Under the pieces are notes generated by a model that did not search any database, had not been told where the DNA came from, and saw only the letters and a list, made by a program, of their open reading frames with translations. Position numbers and translations under genes: made by a program. From Runella zeae DSM 19591 (GTDB lineage Bacteria; Bacteroidota; Bacteroidia; Cytophagales; Spirosomataceae), in the NCBI RefSeq assembly GCF_000423565.1, contig NZ_KE384036.1, positions 372,001 through 436,000 on the forward strand: a stretch of 64,000 bases of DNA. The letters run 5' to 3'. Positions 27,054 through 36,190 of the stretch are shown here, piece by piece. Positions within the stretch are counted from its first letter, which is position 1. Each line of letters opens with the position of its first letter.

Positions 27054-28073
27054 TCAATGCAAAATCCGAAAGATAAGTTCTTTCAAAATAGCTTCTTCAT
27101 TGACGGTGCCTGATTCAATGCCTTTGCAGGCATTGTCGGCATAGCGAATCGCTTTGATGGCATTGACCACATGCCCTAATGAATACTGACGCGCTGCCGA
27201 TAAATAATCTTTCACAAAAAACGGATTAACCCCCAATACCGAAGCCAAATTTCCTTCTGACTTATCCTGAGTACCATGAATGACCAATACTTTAGTGAAA
27301 AAATTGTAAAGAATAATCAGCACCTGAGGCAAGGGGTTTTCTTTGGTATGGGTGGCGAAATAATTAGCGATTTTATTGGCTTTAATCACGTCACGCTGAG
27401 TGAGTGCTTTCTGAAGCTCAAATACATTGTATTCTTTGCTGATACCCACATATTTTTCTACAACTCCGGCGGTGATTTCGTCACTTGCCGAAAGGTTAAG
27501 CAAAATTTTATCGATTTCGCTCGTGATACGTTTCAAATCATTGCCAATATTTTCGACTAGCATCTGAATCGCCTTGATACTAATCTTGGCTCCTAAGCTA
27601 CGGGTGTATTCGCCTACCCAATCGGGGAGCTTGTTGTCGTACATTTTTTTGCATTGTACCAGTACTCCATTTTTTTCAAAAGTCTTGGGCAAGGACTTTC
27701 GCATGTCAAAATTTCCCTGAAAACACAATACCAATATCGTAGAAGACAAGGGTCGCGTAGCATAGTCCTCTAGCAAAGTGGTTTTTTCTTTGTTGTCGAT
27801 ACCGCCAACCTGCTGGGCTTCTCTGACCAACACAAGCTGACGCTCCGCCATAAAAGGAAACCGACGAGCATAATTTAGGATGGATCCCAAATCGACATCT
27901 TTGCCAAAGAGCACAAATTGATTGAATCCTTTTTCGGCTTCTGGAACTGCCACTTTTTCGATGGCCTCCGCCAATTGCTCAATATAGTAAGGTTCGTCTC
28001 CGTAGATAAAATACAAAGGTTGTAGTTTTTTTTGGCGAATTTCTTTGAGCGCTTGTTCGGGGGTAAGATTCAT
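27054..28073 (-). CDS. holA: DNA polymerase III subunit delta
   Basis: The delta subunit opens the beta clamp within the clamp loader. I use the ATG at 28073 (MNLTPEQALKEIRQKKLQPLYF), giving 339 residues, the usual family length; an upstream in-frame ATG at 28118 adds 15 atypical residues. Recognisable blocks are YFIYGDEPYYIEQLAEAI near the N-terminus, ILVLCFQGNFD, and NIGNDLKRITSEIDKI. The C-terminal collar domain is complete. It is a single gene between two others on different strands or with separate functions. Confidence 0.93.
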   Translation of the reverse strand: MNLTPEQALKEIRQKKLQPLYFIYGDEPYYIEQLAEAIEKVAVPEAEKGFNQFVLFGKDVDLGSILNYARRFPFMAERQLVLVREAQQVGGIDNKEKTTLLEDYATRPLSSTILVLCFQGNFDMRKSLPKTFEKNGVLVQCKKMYDNKLPDWVGEYTRSLGAKISIKAIQMLVENIGNDLKRITSEIDKILLNLSASDEITAGVVEKYVGISKEYNVFELQKALTQRDVIKANKIANYFATHTKENPLPQVLIILYNFFTKVLVIHGTQDKSEGNLASVLGVNPFFVKDYLSAARQYSLGHVVNAIKAIRYADNACKGIESGTVNEEAILKELIFRILH

Positions 28074-28166
28074 GGGGTAGTAGTTTACAAAAATGCCATG
28101 GGGGCTATGGAAGACCATGTAGGCCGCAAAAATCGGAAATCATCTTTCGGAAATCAACTATATCTT

Positions 28167-29465
28167 TTACCTTCTTCCGTATTCAATCAATCGATACCCC
28201 ACAAGTTGGTCAGCTCTAGCAGCCGGAGGGCGGTGATATACAAAGATTTCGTAATCGTTGGCGGTGTTAGAAAAACTTCCTTCAAAAGAAACATCGTCCA
28301 TCTGGCCGTCTCCTTTCAAAGCATAATAACAGTAATTTACGACACCTTGCTTGATGTACATACTCGCTTCGTAAGCTCCCGAGCTAGTATTGTAGGTCAT
28401 GCGGCTGGCGTCGTCGTGCTGCCATAGATTAAAAGCTCCCCCTACATATACCTGCGCATTGGGATAGGAGGGCGACTGAAGCGTAAATACGACATTGAGG
28501 TAATCGGCTTCGTTGGAACTATTGGCGGCATCTCGATTAAGCACAATGTACTGCCCATTGAGGTCTTGGGCCTGAAAACTCGCTCCCCCTCCCAGTCGCG
28601 AAGCATCTTTGTGAAGCCGCACTATGGTCTGGTCGGGCAGTTGCTCAATGTCATTGACGCTCATTCCTACGGCGCGTGATAGGCGGGTATCAAACCATCG
28701 AAACTCATTGCCCCCTAGGATATTATTAGATAAGTCGAAGGGACGATACTCCAATCGATAATCAAAAGCGCGTACGTTGGTAGGACGTAGTTTTGTAAGG
28801 ACTTTGTCCCAACGGAAATTTTGTCGAATTACTATTTTTAAATCATCTTGTGGCGACAATAACTCATATCCTTTGTATTCGATATCAAAATCTATCTGCT
28901 GGTGAGTACGCTGCTCGGCTATCCCCGTCGAAAGTCGAACTTGAGGCCATACATTTACCCGTGCCTGATACACCATAAACCGCCGACTCAATACTAATTT
29001 GCCAGGACGTTTGTCTTCGTATACCGCTACTACGTAGTTTCCAGGAAGCTTTAATTTGGGTAATTCAAATACATAGTGAAAGTAAGGAACTTTGGTATTG
29101 AACGATGATTGATAATCATTGATAGGGTAATCATTGTATTCATACGTAAACTCAATATCGTTGAGATTGGAAGGAGTCCAGTCTGCATTACAATGAAAAA
29201 CCTTATAACGAAAACTACGAAAACGCGCCGAAAGATCGTCAAACTCAGCAATGAGTGGGGTATTGGAATCCATACTCACCACTGGCGGATAAGTAGTACG
29301 GGCGGGGTCTTGCAACTGCACGGGAGCAGGATACACCGCTACTGTTTTGATGTTGGCTTCATAAGTAGCATCTTCATAACGCAGGCCATTGAGTTTTTGA
29401 GCAAAAAGATTCAAGGTTATGCCCAAAAACATTGTAAATAGGTAAGTAAGTTGTTTAATCATCAC
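28167..29465 (-). CDS. DUF5103 protein, type IX secretion plug-like
   Basis: A 432-residue protein with a signal peptide (ending NLFAQ, about residue 23). It matches the DUF5103 family: PVVSMDSNTPLIAEFDDLSA, KVFHCNADWTPSNLNDIEF and NDYPINDYQSSFNTKVPY in order. In Flavobacterium a homologous protein plugs the SprA translocon of the type IX secretion system when no cargo is engaged. The C-terminal part (ASMYIKQGVVNYCYYAL) is conserved too. The role here is by family. It is divergent from the LD-carboxypeptidase gene, and gldB is two genes away. Confidence 0.88.
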   Translation of the reverse strand: MMIKQLTYLFTMFLGITLNLFAQKLNGLRYEDATYEANIKTVAVYPAPVQLQDPARTTYPPVVSMDSNTPLIAEFDDLSARFRSFRYKVFHCNADWTPSNLNDIEFTYEYNDYPINDYQSSFNTKVPYFHYVFELPKLKLPGNYVVAVYEDKRPGKLVLSRRFMVYQARVNVWPQVRLSTGIAEQRTHQQIDFDIEYKGYELLSPQDDLKIVIRQNFRWDKVLTKLRPTNVRAFDYRLEYRPFDLSNNILGGNEFRWFDTRLSRAVGMSVNDIEQLPDQTIVRLHKDASRLGGGASFQAQDLNGQYIVLNRDAANSSNEADYLNVVFTLQSPSYPNAQVYVGGAFNLWQHDDASRMTYNTSSGAYEASMYIKQGVVNYCYYALKGDGQMDDVSFEGSFSNTANDYEIFVYHRPPAARADQLVGYRLIEYGRR

Positions 29466-29563
29466 ATAATTTTCTTTTGGTATATACCTTGTACTCTAAC
29501 GGAATCAGGTTCATTTTTGTGTTTTCAAATCACTATATTGCACAAATGTAAAAACTGATTTCC

Positions 29564-30589
29564 ATGCAACGTCGAAATTTCCTCCAAACCCTTGCCGCAA
29601 CCACTACACTCACCGTGCCAGCTTTTTCAAAAGCAAAGCCAATTATTAAACCTCCCCGCCTCAAGCCCGGCGATACCGTCGGTTTGGTCTGCCCTGCTGC
29701 TCCTGCTTATAGCAAACAAACCGTAGAGGTCATTGCAGAATCTATGCAGGCATTGGGATTTAAGGTCAAATATGGCAAAAGAATGTGGGAAAGATATGGC
29801 TACTTGGCAGGAAAAGACGACGAACGCGCCGCTGACATCAACGAAATGTTTGCCGACCGTTCGGTACAAGGTATCGTGTGTGTACATGGTGGATGGGGCT
29901 GTGCACGCCTTTTACCGCTTCTCGACTACGACATGATCCGCAAAAACCCCAAGGTACTCCTTGGCTACTCAGATATCACGGCTTTGTTGTTAGGGATTTA
30001 TAGTCAAACGGGCCTTGTGACCTTCCATGGCCCCGTAGGAGCGGTAAGCTGGAATGAATTTACGGTGAGCTATTTACGAAAAGTTTTGATGAACGGAGAA
30101 GCGGTTCTTTACAAAAACCCAAAAGTCATAGGTGATAATCTCACTCAAGTAGCTGACCGCATAGACCTAATCAACCCCGGTAAAGCCCGTGGGCGTCTAC
30201 TAGGCGGCAACCTTACCGTCTTGAGTCACTTACTAGGTACGCCTTATTTACCTGAATGGGAAGGTTCACTTTTTTTTGCGGAAGACGTAAGTGAGGCTCC
30301 CTACCGCATGGATCGTATGATTACGCAAGTGAAGTTGGCAGGAATCTTAGAAGAAGTCAATGGTTTTATTTTTGGCAAATGTACCGAATGCGACCCCGGT
30401 GATGGTAGCTACGGCTCACTTACCCTCGAAGACCTCTGGAACGACCACATCCGTCCTTCGCAAAAACCGGCCTTCGCAGGTGCTATGATTGGGCATATTC
30501 GCCAAAAGTTCACAATTCCAGTAGGTATCGAAGCCGAAATGGACGCCCAAGCTGGCACGATTCGCTTCTTAGAAAGTGCCGTCATCTAA
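29564..30589 (+). CDS. LD-carboxypeptidase (peptidase family S66)
   Basis: A 341-residue serine peptidase of the S66 family, which removes the terminal D-alanine from L,D-linked muropeptides during wall recycling (MccF-type immunity proteins are a related branch). The triad positions are visible: nucleophile Ser in LLGYSDITAL, Glu in FFAEDVSEAPYRMDRM and His in GAMIGHIRQKF. The N-terminus MQRRNFLQTLAATTTLTVP looks like a Tat-type export signal, unusual for a recycling enzyme and suggesting a periplasmic site. It is followed by gldB. Confidence 0.9.
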   Translation: MQRRNFLQTLAATTTLTVPAFSKAKPIIKPPRLKPGDTVGLVCPAAPAYSKQTVEVIAESMQALGFKVKYGKRMWERYGYLAGKDDERAADINEMFADRSVQGIVCVHGGWGCARLLPLLDYDMIRKNPKVLLGYSDITALLLGIYSQTGLVTFHGPVGAVSWNEFTVSYLRKVLMNGEAVLYKNPKVIGDNLTQVADRIDLINPGKARGRLLGGNLTVLSHLLGTPYLPEWEGSLFFAEDVSEAPYRMDRMITQVKLAGILEEVNGFIFGKCTECDPGDGSYGSLTLEDLWNDHIRPSQKPAFAGAMIGHIRQKFTIPVGIEAEMDAQAGTIRFLESAVI

Positions 30590-30669
30590 ACGAAGTACGG
30601 ATTAAAATTGGATAAAAATCAAACTTTTTGCTCTTCGTTTTTCGTTTGAGTAGATTATCACTCCTTTGC

Positions 30670-31656
30670 ATGAAACCAGTTTATTATTACCTTTTTTTGT
30701 TAGCCGTTTTTTCTTTTGCATTGAGTTCTTGTCAAGACCCAACGGAAAAAACTGTTCCAGTGAGTATTCAGCGTTTAGAAACGGAAATTTTTGGTGCCAA
30801 AACTCCCAACGATTTGGCTGCTTTATTCAAAAAACACCCCTATCTAAAGGCCTATTTTGGACTTCCTAAAAACGCCTCTGATTCTTTGTTGGTAGCACAG
30901 CTGTTTGCGAATATCAACAATCAAGATTTGCAACAATTTCAAAAAGAGCTTCAAGCGCAATTTGGCGATTTGGCTGACCTCCAAACCCAGCTTCAAGGGG
31001 CGTTTGGAAAAATTAAGGCCAATTATCCCACCTTCAAAGCCCCTCAAGTCATGACTGCCATCACGGGTTTTATGGGTACGGATTTGTACGTATCAGACAG
31101 TGTAATCGTAATTGGATTAGATTATTTTGGCGGCCCCAAAGCCAAGTATCGCCCTCAATTGCATGATTACCAGCTGCGTCGATATCAGCAAGAATACATT
31201 GTGCCAGCGATTTTGTTTTTTATTTCTGAAAAATACAACAAAGTTGCCAAAGAAGACCAGACCCTCTTAGCTGATATGATTTGGTATGGTAAGGGGTTTG
31301 AATTTGTCAAACATATCGCTCCTGCTACAGCCGATAGTCTCATTATTGGGTATTCTACGCAGCAATTGGCCGATGTGTATGCCTCCCAAGAAGATATTTG
31401 GGCTTATTTTATTGACAGGAAACTATTATATCAAACCCGTGACGCCGAAAAAGATCGTTTTATCGGCGAGCGACCAGCTACCCCCGAAATTAGTCAATAT
31501 TGCCCCGGAGGGATTGCACGGTGGGTAGGATGGCGCATCGTAAGCAGGTATTTACAAGAAAAACCCAGCACTTCATTGACAGACTTGATGAATACTACCG
31601 ACCCTCGTAAAATCTTGGAAGACTCTAAATACAAAGGTCAAAAAGAAGAAGAATGA
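30670..31656 (+). CDS. gldB: Gliding motility lipoprotein GldB
   Basis: The ATG at 30670 gives a lipoprotein signal (ending ALSSC, Cys21) and 328 residues. The sequence fits GldB: an N-terminal helical part, then LKAYFGLPKN, MGTDLYVSDSVIVIGLDYF and, near the C-terminus, YCPGGIARWVGWRIVSRYL. GldB is required for gliding in Flavobacterium johnsoniae, and it is widespread in Bacteroidota that do not glide, where its role is unclear. It shares its strand and neighbourhood with the LD-carboxypeptidase and an exporter. Confidence 0.88.
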   Translation: MKPVYYYLFLLAVFSFALSSCQDPTEKTVPVSIQRLETEIFGAKTPNDLAALFKKHPYLKAYFGLPKNASDSLLVAQLFANINNQDLQQFQKELQAQFGDLADLQTQLQGAFGKIKANYPTFKAPQVMTAITGFMGTDLYVSDSVIVIGLDYFGGPKAKYRPQLHDYQLRRYQQEYIVPAILFFISEKYNKVAKEDQTLLADMIWYGKGFEFVKHIAPATADSLIIGYSTQQLADVYASQEDIWAYFIDRKLLYQTRDAEKDRFIGERPATPEISQYCPGGIARWVGWRIVSRYLQEKPSTSLTDLMNTTDPRKILEDSKYKGQKEEE

Positions 31657-31710
31657 TTGTGCTTTTGTTTCATACTACTCAGCCAAGTTAATATATAAAC
31701 GACTCAACCC

Positions 31711-33513
31711 ATGGCTCGCCGCAACGATTTCAATACGGATCCTGATGCAACTACTCCCAAGCTTAAATTCAACCGAGAAAATATCTCAAAGGCGCTTAAG
31801 ATTTTTAGATTTGTACTTCCTTACAAAAACAAATTTTTGATTGGAATTGCCTTTTTAATTTTATCAACAACTACCAATCTCATTTTTCCTAAACTCATCG
31901 GCGAAATTGTATCCGTCATTGAAGGCAAATCCAACTATGGACTCAACCAAGTTGTGTTTTTTTTGATAGGTATCCTCATTCTTCAATCTCTCTTTTCCTT
32001 TGGTCGTATTTTCTTTTTTTCGATTGTTAGCGAGCGTTCGATGGCCGACATTCGGCAGATGGTGTACAGTAAAATCATTTCATTGCCTGTTCCTTTTTTT
32101 GAACAAAACCGCGTAGGTGCTCTCATGAGCCGCATTACGTCCGATGTGCAATCTCTCCAAGATGTACTTTCGTTTACGCTTGCAGAGTTTTTTAGGTCAA
32201 TTGCCACCGTTGTGGTAGGTATCGTGATTATCTGTCTAATTTCTTGGAAGCTCACTATATTTATGTTGGCTACCTTTCCAGTGGCTATTGTGATTGCTAT
32301 GTTTTTTGGGCGTCATATTCGTAAATTATCCAAGAAAGCCCAAGATGAACTTGCCCAAGCCAATGTAGTAGTGGAAGAAACACTTCAATCGGTAATGGTC
32401 GTCAAGGCTTTTACCAACGAACTCTTAGAAAAGCAACGCTACGGCAATGCCCTGTCGCGGGTAGTGACAGCCGCCCTCAAAGCCGCTAGATTTCGGGGAG
32501 GCTTTGTTTCATTTATCATTTTTGCTCTTTTTGGAGGAATCGTCGGCGTCGTGTGGTTTGGAGCTACTTTGGTACAAAGCGGCGAAATGCCACTTTCTGA
32601 ACTAATGACTTTTTTGTTTTATACCATGTTTATTGGAGGGTCTATTGGAGGTTTGGGCGATATTTATGCCCAAATCCAGAGGACTTTGGGGGCATCTGAG
32701 CGTTTGTTAGAGATTTTGGACGAACACTCAGAAGTAGACCTCACCACCCCTCCCCCTCCCCTTGAAGTGACTGGAAATATAAAATTTGAAAATATAAAAT
32801 TTGCCTACCCTACTCGCACCGACATTACCGTCCTAAAAGACATCTCCTTAGAAGTCGCGGCAGGTCGTAAAATCGCTTTGGTGGGCTATAGCGGCGCTGG
32901 CAAATCTACCATTGTGCAGTTGTTGATGAGGTATTATCAGCCTATCTCTGGTCGTATTTTGGTAGATGAGCAAGACATCCAATCTTTTGATATTAGTGCC
33001 TATCGGCACAATATCGCCGTAGTACCCCAAGAAGTTATCTTATTTGGAGGGAGTATTCGCGAAAACATCGCTTATGGCAACCCTTCAGCTACCGAAGCAC
33101 AGCTAATAGCTGCTGCGCGTAAAGCCAATGCCTTGGAGTTTATTGAATCATTTCCAGACAAATTTGATACCCTCGTAGGCGACCGCGGCATCAAGCTTTC
33201 GGGCGGCCAACGTCAACGGATTGCTATCGCTAGAGCCATCTTAAAAGACCCAAAAATCTTGATTTTGGATGAAGCCACTAGTTCTCTCGATGCCGAGTCA
33301 GAAAAGCTCGTGCAAGAAGCACTCGATAGCTTGATGCAAAACCGTACCACCATTATCATTGCACATCGTCTAGCCACCGTCCGTAATGTAGATTGTATCT
33401 ATGTCATCAAAGATGGAGTTATTCTTGAATCTGGCTCACATGAGCAGCTCACGGCTTCTCCCGACGGGCTCTATGCTAGCCTAATCAAACTACAGTTTGA
33501 GATGGTCGATTAA
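31711..33513 (+). CDS. MsbA-like ABC exporter (fused permease and ATPase)
   Basis: A 600-residue half-transporter: six membrane helices (about 40-320) then the ATPase. Walker A GYSGAGKST, signature LSGGQRQR, Walker B ILILDEATSSLD and switch histidine IIAHRLATV are intact. Family members flip lipids or lipid-linked molecules or export drugs, working as homodimers. No partner gene shows the substrate. It starts 54 bases after gldB and may be cotranscribed with it. Confidence 0.95.
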   Translation: MARRNDFNTDPDATTPKLKFNRENISKALKIFRFVLPYKNKFLIGIAFLILSTTTNLIFPKLIGEIVSVIEGKSNYGLNQVVFFLIGILILQSLFSFGRIFFFSIVSERSMADIRQMVYSKIISLPVPFFEQNRVGALMSRITSDVQSLQDVLSFTLAEFFRSIATVVVGIVIICLISWKLTIFMLATFPVAIVIAMFFGRHIRKLSKKAQDELAQANVVVEETLQSVMVVKAFTNELLEKQRYGNALSRVVTAALKAARFRGGFVSFIIFALFGGIVGVVWFGATLVQSGEMPLSELMTFLFYTMFIGGSIGGLGDIYAQIQRTLGASERLLEILDEHSEVDLTTPPPPLEVTGNIKFENIKFAYPTRTDITVLKDISLEVAAGRKIALVGYSGAGKSTIVQLLMRYYQPISGRILVDEQDIQSFDISAYRHNIAVVPQEVILFGGSIRENIAYGNPSATEAQLIAAARKANALEFIESFPDKFDTLVGDRGIKLSGGQRQRIAIARAILKDPKILILDEATSSLDAESEKLVQEALDSLMQNRTTIIIAHRLATVRNVDCIYVIKDGVILESGSHEQLTASPDGLYASLIKLQFEMVD

Positions 33514-33619
33514 ATCACGATTTATCTTTATTTTACAATATCATTGATTTTCAATTATGTTTTTATTTTTTTGAGAGTCATTTAAATCATCCAATATTCA
33601 TTCAAATCTTCTAAATGAT

Positions 33620-33958
33620 ATGCTAAACCTCATCGTCCGACTTGTAGTGAGTACAGTGGTAGTGATTGTAGCAAGCCGCGTACTCAAAGGCTTTTATGTA
33701 GATACTACCCAAACCGCCATCATCGTGGCTATCGTAATGGGTATTCTCAATACATTTATCAAGCCTATTTTGCAGTTTTTATCTTTGCCAATAACGATTC
33801 TCACACTCGGCCTATTCTACTTTATCATCAATATTGCATTGGTGTACTTGTGTGCCTATTTGGTAGATGGCTTTGATGTCAATAGTGCTTTGGCGGCGCT
33901 TTTGTTTAGCTTAGGGCTTTCGTTGGCGCATTCTATTGCAGGGGCATTCATGGATTAA
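33620..33958 (+). CDS. Small four-helix membrane protein (PF04020, phage holin superfamily IV type)
   Basis: A 112-residue protein with four hydrophobic helices and the family pattern (ILNTFIKPILQFLSLPITIL, then TLGLFYFIINIALVYLCAYLVDGF). Although named after phage holins, this family is common on bacterial chromosomes without a phage context, as here: no phage gene surrounds it. Its function is unknown. It follows the exporter by 106 bases with no visible terminator between. Confidence 0.88.
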   Translation: MLNLIVRLVVSTVVVIVASRVLKGFYVDTTQTAIIVAIVMGILNTFIKPILQFLSLPITILTLGLFYFIINIALVYLCAYLVDGFDVNSALAALLFSLGLSLAHSIAGAFMD

Positions 33959-33963
33959 AAAAA

Positions 33964-33997
33964 CAAAAAAATACCCGTCAGTTTAGCACTGACGGGT
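33964..33997 (-). terminator. Terminator of the tandem beta-domain gene
   Basis: Bases 33973-33982 pair perfectly with 33988-33997 around the loop TTAGC. On the minus strand the stem runs into a T-rich stretch (seven T, G, then more T), the correct direction for the gene whose stop codon is 64 bases upstream. The plus-strand side has no T run, so it does not clearly stop the holin-like gene. Confidence 0.85.
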
Positions 33998-34060
33998 GTC
34001 TCAACATTACCAAGATGGTGTAGTTATAGTAATTTGTTGACTGAAGACATTAGAGAAAAA

Positions 34061-34663
34061 TTATTTTACTTTTACGTATTGTTTGAAGATTTTGTCAGCA
34101 ACCGTAAATTCGAAGACATACTCACCAGAAGCTAGATGTCCTAAGTTAAAACGATTGGCATTTGACAAATAACCGTCATACACTACTTCACCTGAAAGGT
34201 TCAAAATAGCCACTCCCAAGTCAGCTACGTTTTTGTTAGAAGTAGTCACTGCGAAGCGATTGAGTCCAATCGATTCTACTTGTGGAATGATTACTTCTTT
34301 ATAGCTATTTTCGTTGATTTCAACGTTACCGTTTTCGATTGAAAGTTCTTGTGAAGACCAAAAACCGTCGTTTGAGCAGTTGAGGTAATAAGTGCCAGAA
34401 GGCAACGCATTGAGGTTAAATTGAGTAGTAACATTTTCGTTACCTTTAACTTCACCTGCATATACAATGACACCCTCTTTATCTTTCAATTCTACGTCCA
34501 ACGTACCTACGTTTGGTTGGTTGATGCGTAATTCAACTTTCTTTGTATCGCGTTTTACTAATTTTACATCCTTGTTGATTAGATGACTTTCTGCCATGGC
34601 GCTTCCTGCGTTGGCCAACATCATAGCTGCTAAGATTGTCGAAAGTACTGTGATCTTTTTCAT
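34061..34663 (-). CDS. Secreted protein made of two similar beta-sandwich domains
   Basis: A 200-residue protein with a signal peptide (MKKITVLSTILAAMMLANAG, cleavage about AMA). The mature part contains two similar halves. The first has LDVELKDKEGVIVYAGEV and FNLNALPSGTYYL; the second has LGVAILNLSGEVVYDGYL and FNLGHLASGEYVF and ends in KQYVKVK. Both resemble type IX secretion C-terminal sorting domains. The function is unknown: a small cell-surface or periplasmic protein of the Bacteroidota DUF3244-like type is possible. It has its own terminator and a long AT-rich upstream region. Confidence 0.82.
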   Translation of the reverse strand: MKKITVLSTILAAMMLANAGSAMAESHLINKDVKLVKRDTKKVELRINQPNVGTLDVELKDKEGVIVYAGEVKGNENVTTQFNLNALPSGTYYLNCSNDGFWSSQELSIENGNVEINENSYKEVIIPQVESIGLNRFAVTTSNKNVADLGVAILNLSGEVVYDGYLSNANRFNLGHLASGEYVFEFTVADKIFKQYVKVK

Positions 34664-34988
34664 TGTGTTTATTGTTTTAGTACCATCTTGTCACACCTTC
34701 ATGAGGTGGTTTGTTTTTGACATTGCAAAGTTGTAAGGTTTTGATTTATAAAAAAATAGGGTAAAAACAACCTCTTGATAAAGTCATATACACTATTTAA
34801 ACCTTTTCTCAAAATAGTACAAAACAAAGAATTCTAAAACCAGATAATTCAATACGCACTAGGTTTCATACAATTAAATTTTTCACAAAATCGAAAAGTT
34901 CTTTAAATAATACAACAAAAATAGAAAAAGTACAACACTCAATAATCCAGTTCGCTACCCAAAATGTACAAAAACGTCATTTTGACAC
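34664..34988 (-). other. AT-rich intergenic region, 325 bases, no gene
   Basis: The stretch separates the tandem beta-domain gene from the DinB gene; both lie on the minus strand. It must hold the beta-domain gene's promoter and the 3' end of the TetR-DinB transcript. I see a short hairpin near 34695-34709, close to the beta-domain gene start, and only imperfect -7 matches. No open frame with a plausible start and no tRNA-like structure is visible. Confidence 0.6.
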
Positions 34989-35525
34989 TTATCCCAACAT
35001 TGCTAGCTCACCCCTTCTTTGCATAATTTGAAGATGATGCTCGGTATGATAGACCGTAAAAAGCATCATTTCTTTGAGCGTAATGGGGCCTAATAGAGGA
35101 TGCGGAATCAAGCAATTTTCTAGGTCACTTTCAGACCACACCAAAAACACCTTCTCCAATTCTTTATAAACAGAAGTAAAAGCTTTTACCAACTCTTCGG
35201 TATTATTTCCTTCTAAAATAGGGACAAAGACACTTGGAGCCTGAACTCCCCCACCCAAAGCTTTTTGATAAGTGCTCACCATGACTTCATACGACCTAGA
35301 TGCGTAAGAAGCCTGCCCCCACTTCTCTACAAAATAGGAAGCAGGCCGCCCCAATACCCTTACAAAAGGCTGCGCCGACTGAATTAGGTGCTGCACATTT
35401 TCAGCCGCTGACCATACATTTTCGGCAGGCTTCACATAAAGTACCTCAGAAGGAATATGATTCATAAAAGATACAACTGCATCGGCTTTTGTCCACAATA
35501 GGGAAAGAATAGCTACTTTTTCCAT
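34989..35525 (-). CDS. DinB-family protein
   Basis: I use the ATG at 35525 (MEKVAILSLLWTKADAVV), 178 residues; the longer frame opens with TTG immediately after the stop of the TetR gene. The four-helix DinB fold shows in WSAAENVQHLIQSAQPF (first His) and the C-terminal FTVYHTEHHLQIMQRR (HxxxH-type metal ligands). Family members are metal-binding, often thiol-dependent transferases or of unknown role. It directly follows the TetR gene and is probably cotranscribed and repressed with it. Confidence 0.87.
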   Translation of the reverse strand: MEKVAILSLLWTKADAVVSFMNHIPSEVLYVKPAENVWSAAENVQHLIQSAQPFVRVLGRPASYFVEKWGQASYASRSYEVMVSTYQKALGGGVQAPSVFVPILEGNNTEELVKAFTSVYKELEKVFLVWSESDLENCLIPHPLLGPITLKEMMLFTVYHTEHHLQIMQRRGELAMLG

Positions 35526-35561
35526 GATGATTTGATTGTTTTTGAATTGTTGGTACTTCAA

Positions 35562-36131
35562 TTATAAATTATGAGTGTCGAAACGATAAACTGCCCGCTG
35601 TAATACATCCTCTAAATAGCGGCTCTTACCCGTAAGCTTGACCATGATCCACGCGCCTTCATACTCCACCACTGCTTGCTCTGCCAATTTTTGTGCCTCC
35701 TCAGGAGTATATTTGTAAGCATACACATGTGAGAGTACTTGTAAATATTCTTCAAAAAATACCCGCATTTGGGGCAAAAATTCATCTGTAACCAATGCTG
35801 TTTCGATAGCCATGTTTCCCATCAGGCATCCACCTTCGGTACTAGCTACGATTTTTATTTTTTTTGAAATCATTTTCTCAAGCCGTTGACGCGGAGACAA
35901 TGATTCATCGTAGGCAATCGGGAATACTTTTTCTTTAAAATAGCTATGAACCAGCTTTAGTACCTCACTCATTAAAGCATCTTTACTAGGGAAATAATGA
36001 TAAAAACTCCCCTTCAGCAGGCCACAGGCCGCCGCCAAATCAGCCATACTTGTACGATGATATCCTTGCTTTTTAAATAGCAATAAAGCCTGCCTTACCA
36101 CCTCTTCTTTTGTAACCTTCTGAATGGGCAT
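35562..36131 (-). CDS. TetR/AcrR-family transcriptional repressor
   Basis: A 189-residue regulator. The N-terminal helix-turn-helix domain (residues 8-55, with GYHRTSMADLAAACGLLKGS and FYHYFPSKDALM) is clear; the C-terminal ligand domain is variable, as usual. It sits 36 bases upstream of dinB on the same strand and is divergent from an amidohydrolase gene. A palindrome in the 157-base gap (36181-36208) overlaps its own predicted -33 box, so autorepression is likely. The ligand is unknown. Confidence 0.93.
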   Translation of the reverse strand: MPIQKVTKEEVVRQALLLFKKQGYHRTSMADLAAACGLLKGSFYHYFPSKDALMSEVLKLVHSYFKEKVFPIAYDESLSPRQRLEKMISKKIKIVASTEGGCLMGNMAIETALVTDEFLPQMRVFFEEYLQVLSHVYAYKYTPEEAQKLAEQAVVEYEGAWIMVKLTGKSRYLEDVLQRAVYRFDTHNL

Positions 36132-36159
36132 CTTACAATTGATTTTACATTTTTTGTTA

Positions 36160-36190
36160 CAAGATTAGAACTTAAAAATGATTTTGCCAA
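36160..36190 (-). promoter_or_regulatory. Predicted promoter of the tetR-dinB operon
   Basis: On the minus strand TTG (36188-36190) is followed after exactly 20 bases by TAATCTTG (36160-36167), one base off TAnnTTTG. The TTG lies inside the palindromic operator, so a bound repressor would block the promoter. The leader would be about 25 bases. Confidence 0.6.

Noticed and set aside
29490-29525. Minus-strand stretch GAACCTGATTCCGTTAGAGT resembling the 3' half of a TPP riboswitch
   Set aside because: The 5' half (CTGAGA block and P1 partner) is missing upstream, and the downstream gene is a type IX secretion-related protein, not thiamine metabolism.
33620-33958. Holin-like protein as a sign of a prophage
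   Set aside because: No lysin, capsid, integrase or attachment site is nearby; this protein family is common on ordinary bacterial chromosomes.
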